Source of the DNA: Girardinichthys multiradiatus
Lineage: Eukaryota > Chordata > Actinopteri > Cyprinodontiformes > Goodeidae
Reading direction: 5' to 3'
Assembly (NCBI RefSeq): GCF_021462225.1
Contig: NC_061801.1
Coordinates: 7,498,125 to 7,562,124 of the forward strand
Length of the DNA stretch: 64,000 nucleotides
The notes under the pieces were generated by a model that was given only the letters and a program-made list of their open reading frames with translations, was not told the origin of the DNA and ran no database searches. The stretch's first letter is position 1, and each line of letters opens with the position of its first letter. Positions 58,040 through 64,000 of this stretch are shown here, piece by piece. Made by a program: the position numbers and the translations under genes.

Positions 58040-59285
58040 CAGGGGTTGGACAATGAAACTGAAACACCTGTCATTTTAGTGTGGGAGGTTTCATGGCTAA
58101 ATTGGGCCAGCCTGGTAGCCAGTCTTCATTGAATGCACATGGTTCAATTAGCAGGGTAAGAGCACAGTTTTGCTCAAAATATTGAAATGCACACAACATT
58201 ATGGGTGACATACCAGAGTTCAAAAGAGGACAAATTGTTGGTGCACGTCTTGCTGGCGCATCTGTGACCAAGACAGCAAGTCTTTGTGATGTATCAAGAG
58301 CCACGGTATCCAGGGTAATGTCAGCATACCACCAAGAAGGACGAACCACATCCAACAGGATTAACTGTGGACGCAAGAGGAAGCTGTCTGAAAGGGATGT
58401 TCGGATGCTAACCCGGATTGTATCCAAAAAACATAAAACCACGGCTGCCCAAATCACGGCAGAATTAAATGTGCACCTCAACTCTCCTGTTTCCACCAGA
58501 ACTGTCCGTCGGGAGCTCCACAGGGTCAATATACACGGCCGGGCTGCTATAGCCAAACCTTTGGTCCCTCATGCCAATGCCAAACGTCGGTTTCAATGGT
58601 GCAAGGAGAGCAAATCTTGGACTGTGGACAATGTGAAACATGTATTGTTCTCTGATGAGTCCACCTTTACTGTTTTCCCCACATCCGGGAGAGTTACGGT
58701 GTGGAGAAGCCCCAAAGAAGCGTACCACCCAGACTGTTGCATGCCCAGAGTGAAGGGTGGGGGTGAAGCAGTGATGGTTTCAGACTACCATATCATGGCA
58801 TTCCCTTGGCCCAATACTTGTGCTAGATGGGCGTGTCACTGCCAAGGACTACCGAACCATTCTTGAGGACCATGTGCATCCAATGGTTCAAACATTGTTT
58901 CCTGAAGGCGGTGCCGTGTATCAGGATGACAATGCACCAATACACACAGCAAGACTGGTGAAAGATTGGTTTGATGAACATGAAAGTGAAGTTGAACATC
59001 TCCCATGGCCTGCACAGTCACCAGATCTAAATATTATTGAGCCACTTTGGGGTGTTTTGGAGGAGCGAGTCAGGAAACGTTTTCCTCCACCAGTATCACG
59101 TAGTGACCTGGCCACTATCCTGCAAGAAGAATGGCTTAAAATCCCTCTGACCACTGTGCAGGACTTGTATATGTCATTCCCAAGACGAATTGATGTTGTA
59201 TTGGCCGCAAAAGGAGGCCCTATACCATACTAATAAATTATTGTGGTCTAAAACCAGGTGTTTCAGTTTCATTGTCCAACCCCTG
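58040..59285 (+). mobile_element. Tc1-like transposon copy E (second family)
   Basis: 1246 bases with intact ends and TA at 58038-58039 and 59286-59287, in rasgrf2 intron 1. Transposase 58201-59233 begins [20 protein letters not shown] with helix-turn-helix, then [18 protein letters not shown] and [13 protein letters not shown] scrambled segment with one extra base near 58770-58795 shifts the frame. It is otherwise full length. Confidence 0.94.
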
Positions 59286-59575
59286 TACATTTGCAGGAAT
59301 AATGAAGCAAACATCAAAATCTGTGCTAAACAACTGTCTTTTTGCACTGCTCTCCTCTACAGAGGTTTAAACTACAGCAGTCAGTTTAGACTCCCACCTG
59401 TCTAAACTGGTGGAAGAAGAGCATTATTTGAAGATGCTTTCAAGATTCCCATGGTTACTCTGGAGGGGTTGCAGAGATCCACAGCTCAGGTGGGAGAATC
59501 TGTCCTCAGGACAGCTATTAGTCATGCACTCCACAAATCTGGCCTTTATGGAAGAGTGACAAACAGGCAATTCAG

Positions 59576-59787
59576 CTCAGTTCAGTTTATTTATAAAGTG
59601 TCTGTTCACAGCACATGTAGTCTCAAGCACTTAGAAAAAAGTTAATTAAATTGAATCCTAGAGACTCCAAGTCAATTACATACATTCCAAATTGATCCTA
59701 GTTATCAAACAAAACAGTCAAGTTCAGTTTATTATTCAAGTTGGATAAAAACGTTTTCTATTCAAGGAAACCCAGCAGACTGCATCA
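59576..59787 (-). repeat. Common fish interspersed repeat, left copy
   Basis: Reverse complement of a tail-type repeat (TTTATTTATAAAGTG; GGAAACCCAGCAGACTGCAT). Flanked by CAATT on both sides within a Tc1 remnant, so it appears to have inserted there. It matches 63150-63340 in inverted orientation. Confidence 0.65.
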
Positions 59788-60570
59788 ACAGCAATTATTC
59801 AAAGAAAGTGATTAGAAGTACTGTTTGCAGTTAACCATGTCATGTAGAGGACAGAGCAAACATGTGGAAGAAGGTGCCTTGTTTAGATGAGACCAAAATA
59901 TGAGTTTTTTGGCCTACACGCAAAATGGTATTTCACTAGGACAAGGCCAGAAAGATATGAGATTAAAGGTTTATTGAAGGAAGGGATTGAGGGGATGGCT
60001 GAATTGGGACTGAGGATGGGTCATCTGGGGAAACTTCCTTGAAGACTTGAGAAGAGGAGACTCAGCGTGGGTTTGCAGTCTTCAGGATATGACGTTTCCA
60101 GAGCACACTTCGGACCCCCCCAGATAGAACCTGCAACTAAGGAGAGAATAAACAATGAGGAAATAGGGAGTAGGGTGATGGAATGAAGAGGAGGAACAGG
60201 GATGAGGTGAGATGGGGTACAGGGTAATGGAGAGTGGGGTAGAAAGAACGTGACAGACGGTGAAGGATAGGTGAACTGGGTATAAGTAGACTGTTGGGTA
60301 ATTAGAGGTATGGTAAAGGAATGGCTGCCAAACCTAAGTTAACGTATTAACTTAATTTCACTAGTAAGTACCAGGCCACAAAGATATGAGATTAAAGGTT
60401 TATTCAAGGAAGGGGTCACGGAGATGGATTAATTAGGAGTGAGGATTGTCATCTGAGGAGAGTTGCTTGAAGGGTTGGCAGGAGGAGACTCAGCGTGAGG
60501 GTGTAGTCTTCAGGAAATGGCTTTCTTCTGAGCCAACTTAGGACCCTAAAAATTTCAGAATTGCGTTAAG

Positions 60571-60753
60571 CAGAGGCGAGACTGAGCTTGATGTAAATTA
60601 CTGAGATTTTTACGTATATAGGAACAGTATGCATGTGATGACCAACCAAGAATCGACCTAGAATTTGAATTATTTGATCAGAGATGCCCTGACTGGATGC
60701 TGTAGGTGTGGCTCTGATATTGAAGGAGTGGACTAAACAACGCTCTGATGAGA
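60571..60753 (-). pseudogene. Tyrosine recombinase C-terminal remnant
   Basis: The frame LVHSFNIRATPTASSQGISD then QIIQILGRFLVG ends at TAA (60571-60573). It resembles the HxxR...G.S...I...GRW...Y end of DIRS/Ngaro recombinases, but the second catalytic Arg position after HSF is Asn and the catalytic domain upstream is missing. Inactive. Confidence 0.6.
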
Positions 60754-60849
60754 TCCTAGACCTTGGCAGAAGTGTTTACCGAACCAGAATCTCATGACTG
60801 GACTTTCTGAATCAATAATGAAGAAGTGGAGAGGTGCTTTCATAGTCAA

Positions 60850-62214
60850 CCCATTGTGGATGTAGGATTTTGGAGGCAGGACTTCCTTGCATGAGTGCCA
60901 CCACAGAAGGAGCAGGCATGTAGCATTTTAAAGCTGGAGACTGAACATCCACGGTCATTGAATTATTACAGACCACCCTGCCTCCTTGAAACAGGATTGG
61001 ACAGCCTTGTTTGCCAACACCCTTTGGGATTTCAATATTGATTGATGAGGTGTGGGTATCAAGAACAGTAGATATTAGAGGTGGAACTGGACCAGAAATG
61101 GATGATGATTGTACATGCAGCGGCTGGAGGAGAAGGAGCGCCACAAAGACTGCATGACAGAGATGTGCAGGCAGCAAACATGCAGCAGTACAGTTCAAAG
61201 TCAACAGAACCCCAGTATGTCCCCTGATTAAATTGCTGCACGCGACCTGTGGTTTGGTTAGTGAAGAGCATGTGATACCAATAGAAACCAGTGCCTCCAA
61301 AGAAACCATGTCGAGAATGATCTGGATAGAGTGAGCAATTGGAATCCCTGAAAAGTGAAAACGGCAGGGCAAATTCAGTAGGAGTAAAGTCTTTTGAACA
61401 AGAACCAAGTGGGTGACCTAGCTGCATGAACCCTAAACCTTTTTTACAACTCCCTGGACAGACTGAATTTAATGAGACATGGCTGAAGGACCAGGGCTAT
61501 ATCTACGTGATTACCATTAAGGATGATGTAAAGCGGTAGATACATGAGAAGGGCGTTGAAGGTGGTTGGGGTTAGGGCAAGGTTGTAAGGATTGTTACAA
61601 TGAGAAAAGACATTGGGGAATGGGGAGGGTAGGGGAAGGGATTGGGGAGGGAAGAGGGAAAGGACAGACCAGGAGGAAACAGAGGAGGACGTCCAGGAGC
61701 AGTAGGATGAGTTAGATGAGCTGACGCCATAAGAGAAGATGACTGAAGCTCTTGACAGGTTTGAACAGTTTGAGGATCTTGAAAAGGAGCACGCACCATA
61801 TTAATATGTACGGTGAAGGTGTGCTACGGTCCAGGCTTTGATGTCATGGCGGGTTGGAGTGACAGAAACCAGACCCTGTGGCATCAAGATGTTGATGGAG
61901 TGTGGTGGTGATGGTCTGGAGGGAGCTCGATGCTGCCTGGGGGAACGGATAGATTGGCTTTCACCTTTGATAGCGCAACAGCAACAGGTCTTAGATCTCA
62001 ATGAAGAAGGAGAGCCGGCTTCTGATTGAGGCTGAGTCGGTATTTCTATACGTTTATTGAGAGTGAGGTTTGGTGATCACAAAGCATAGACGGTTACGGC
62101 AAGAAACATTTCTGATCACCAGAGAAGAAGTGTTGGCACTGAATAGATTATTGAGTAGGCTGTCGTCTGAAATGGAGCAATTGAGCTGATTTGCAAGATC
62201 ACCACCCATGGTGA
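60850..62214 (-). pseudogene. Gag-like region of the Ngaro-like element
   Basis: An ATG at about 62214 opens MGGDLANQLNCSISDDSLLN; later open pieces include a Pro-rich stretch (about 61800-61600), GFFGGTGFYWYHMLFTNQTT (about 61310-61250) and, after frame changes, the zinc-knuckle motif FNDRGC...HACSFCGGTHARKSC. The pieces are in different frames. The order and the zinc knuckle suggest a Gag protein; I do not claim an intact reading frame. Confidence 0.55.
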
Positions 62215-62600
62215 GTAAAAGTTTAAACTAGTTTAGACTCAGAGAAACACAGGTGCAGTCTGTTTGTTGCAAGAATGTGACAGACTGTAAAGGATTGGTG
62301 AAGTACGTTTAAGTAGACTGCTGGGTAATTAAAAGTATGATTGAGGGGTGGCCCTGCTATCGAACCTAAGTTGACATATTAACTTCATGAGTGGTTCAAA
62401 AAAACTACCTCTGCACCTCAACCTGAACACACCTTTACCACCCCAAAATATGATGGTGGGAGTGTCATGCTATGGATGTGGTGTTGTTTTTCTTCAGCAG
62501 GGAAAGGTAAGCTGATCAGAGTGAATGGGAAGATAAATAGTGCTTAAATGGTGAGCAATCCTGAGCGAAAACCCCAAACGGGAATGTTTCTAACCAATCA

Positions 62601-64000
62601 TATGTCAGTTCATCCCCACCAGAGGTACGTTGTACTTGTTTCATCAACCAGCATTTTAGGATAATTTTCAATATTCTACTAATAGTCTACTGTGAGGAAA
62701 TTGTTTATATCACAGAAGGGGTTAATTTAGAGTTAGCTTGATTTTATTAGGGGTCATAAACTGTTATATTTCATAAGTCAGCTGAACTAAACAGGGATCA
62801 GTGCCAAAATAAATAAAAATAGACTGCAATACAACGTTTTCAAATAACACCTAATTGAATTAACAATTCCATAACATTTGTACATTTTTATGGCCATTTA
62901 TATTCACAAAAAACTACAATCACAATAAACTGAGTGGTTACATGGGAATCAAAGGGTCTGTTTACAAATATGAAATGAAAGTTGGAAGGGAAGAAATGGC
63001 AATGCACAGGTGCAAAATGGGTAAACTGGCAGATTTTAATGGTTGTGATGGTAAAATGAATGCTCAGTATGAGGGATTGCTGCAAAGTCAACGCCAGTGA
63101 CTGTCTACTGTCTCTACATGCTTATCCTGGAGGAGGGAATGCTGCAAGTTACTGACTGGATGCAATCTGCTGGGTTTCCTTAGACAGAAAAACTTTTTAT
63201 CCAATTTGAATACTCCGACTGCACTGTTCAATGGTTAGGATTAATTGGAATGTATGTACCTGACTGTTGTGAAGTGCCTTGAGACGACATGTGATGTGAA
63301 TTGGTGCTATATAAATAAAACTGAATTGAATTGAAAATTAAAAAATTGAAAACTGAGAGATGTCCCATCTTTGCAATATTTTTGAGGATAGTTAACAGAA
63401 CTCCTCAAACAAAATATTCAAATGCTAATTGTATCAGTATCATTACTCATTAAAAAGAATTACATTGGGGACAGTACTGAGTAAACAAAGGTCCTGCCTT
63501 TTTATTCCATTTTCCCATGATGGATGGATGGATGAATGGATTTTGTTGTCTATTTCAAAACCCCTTTCCCTACACCCAAAAGTATTGGCAAACCCTACCC
63601 TTTAAAAACATGGAGTTAGGCCTACGAATAACAGACAAGGGCTAAAATCAGACAGCCTTAGAAGACTGGATGAGGTGCAGTATGTGGACTATTCAGCTGC
63701 TTCAGATTGTTTTCACATGTGGTTAAAATTCTCACTGGTTACGTTTGGCTTTTTTTGTCTTAAGAAAAAGGTTTTCAAACAGCTCCGCCAAACCTTTTGA
63801 AAATGGAATTTAAAAACACAAATAAAGAAATTTGCAGTGTTTATTAAAATGTAAGTCAGCACAATTCATCAGCATGTTTTCTTTCTAGCTTTAGCATTTT
63901 ACAATAATAAGAGATTTGTTTTTCATTATTATTTTTACACTTTGGTTTGAAAGTGAAACTATGTATGGTACATATACATGTGCGCTGTTGGTTAATTATT
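62601..64000. other. Right edge, rasgrf2 intron 1 or upstream
   Basis: Apart from the repeat at 63150-63340 and a short GATG run near 63523, nothing recognised. No match to rasgrf2 exon 1. Confidence 0.5.
63150..63340 (+). repeat. Common fish interspersed repeat, right copy
   Basis: Contains ATCTGCTGGGTTTCCTTAGA, CCTTGAGACGACATGTGAT and a tail of GAATTGAATTG units. Same family as 59576-59787, opposite orientation. Confidence 0.65.

Larger units (their letters stand above)
59931..62388 (-). mobile_element. Ngaro-like tyrosine-recombinase retroelement, deleted
   Basis: On the minus strand the order is A1 (62386-62277), Gag-like region, recombinase end, B1 (about 60540-60366), A2 (60358-60250), B2 (about 60135-59932). 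A1 matches A2 and B1 matches B2: the split direct repeats of Ngaro-type elements. A Gag-like zinc knuckle (CSFCGGTHARKSC, about 60905-60870) precedes a recombinase C-terminal remnant (60753-60571) with GISDQIIQILGR. Reverse transcriptase and RNase H are absent, so it is a non-autonomous relic. Confidence 0.72.
59420..62600 (+). mobile_element. Tc1-like remnant split by later insertions
   Basis: Pieces at 59420-59575, 59788-59930 and 62389-62600 read in order like one fish Tc1 transposase region (TTCCCATGGTTACTCTGG; CAAACATGTGGAAGAAGGTG; TTCTTCAGCAGGGAAAGGTA). A short repeat (59576-59787) and a Ngaro-like element (59931-62388) interrupt it. No frame survives. Confidence 0.65.

Noticed and set aside
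60812..61408. 198-codon minus-strand frame as a new host gene
   Set aside because: It lies inside the Ngaro-like element, overlaps the Gag-like pieces in a different frame, and its sequence is biased without recognisable domains.
59576..63340. Inverted repeats at 59576-59787 and 63150-63340 read as the ends of one large transposon
   Set aside because: The left copy has its own short flanking repeat within a Tc1 remnant, and the repeat is widespread in fish, so two independent insertions are simpler.

Overview
The window is nuclear DNA of a teleost fish, most likely a percomorph; the abundance of a 3'-tail repeat common in killifishes and livebearers hints at that group, but this rests on memory only. 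The signs are AT-rich introns with GT..AG splice sites, vertebrate proteins in many small exons, and a dense load of fish-type Tc1 transposons, LINEs and tRNA-derived SINEs. It is not a bacterial or viral locus, and it holds no operon, CRISPR array or defence system.

Two host genes lie head to tail on the minus strand. rasgrf2 (Ras-specific guanine-nucleotide-releasing factor 2) occupies about 56950 down to 16528 as 26 coding exons. Their lengths sum to 3558 bases, exactly 1186 codons including the stop, with no lesion; only the first coding exon (start of the N-terminal PH domain) is missing, beyond the right edge. Domain order is PH, coiled coil, IQ, DH, PH, REM split by a long Pro/Ser linker, then CDC25 RasGEF. 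Downstream on the left is the 5' part of ckmt2 (sarcomeric mitochondrial creatine kinase): the transit-peptide exon and the next exon; the rest lies off the left edge. As I recall it, human RASGRF2 and CKMT2 are also tandem neighbours, which supports both names.

Layout from left to right: 1-5221, ckmt2 intron with a duplicated SINE segment and an inverted LINE; 5222-7054, two ckmt2 exons; 7055-16527, putative ckmt2 promoter region, a Tc1 remnant, a retroelement fragment, Tc1 copy A and the rasgrf2 3' end; 16528-56950, rasgrf2 with introns holding Tc1 copies B, C and D, LINE copies 2 and 3, a candidate solo LTR and many remnants; 57000-64000, rasgrf2 intron 1 with a SINE, Tc1 copy E and a nested mosaic containing a Ngaro-like tyrosine-recombinase retroelement.

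The most interesting structures are the Ngaro-like element with split direct repeats (59931-62388), a LINE insertion with the hallmarks of twin priming (1215-4444), a nearly identical inverted duplication about 30 kb apart (282-875 and about 31165-31711), and an open, phase-neutral 165-base exon candidate inside rasgrf2 (27146-27310). I found nothing that looks like a wholly new gene system.
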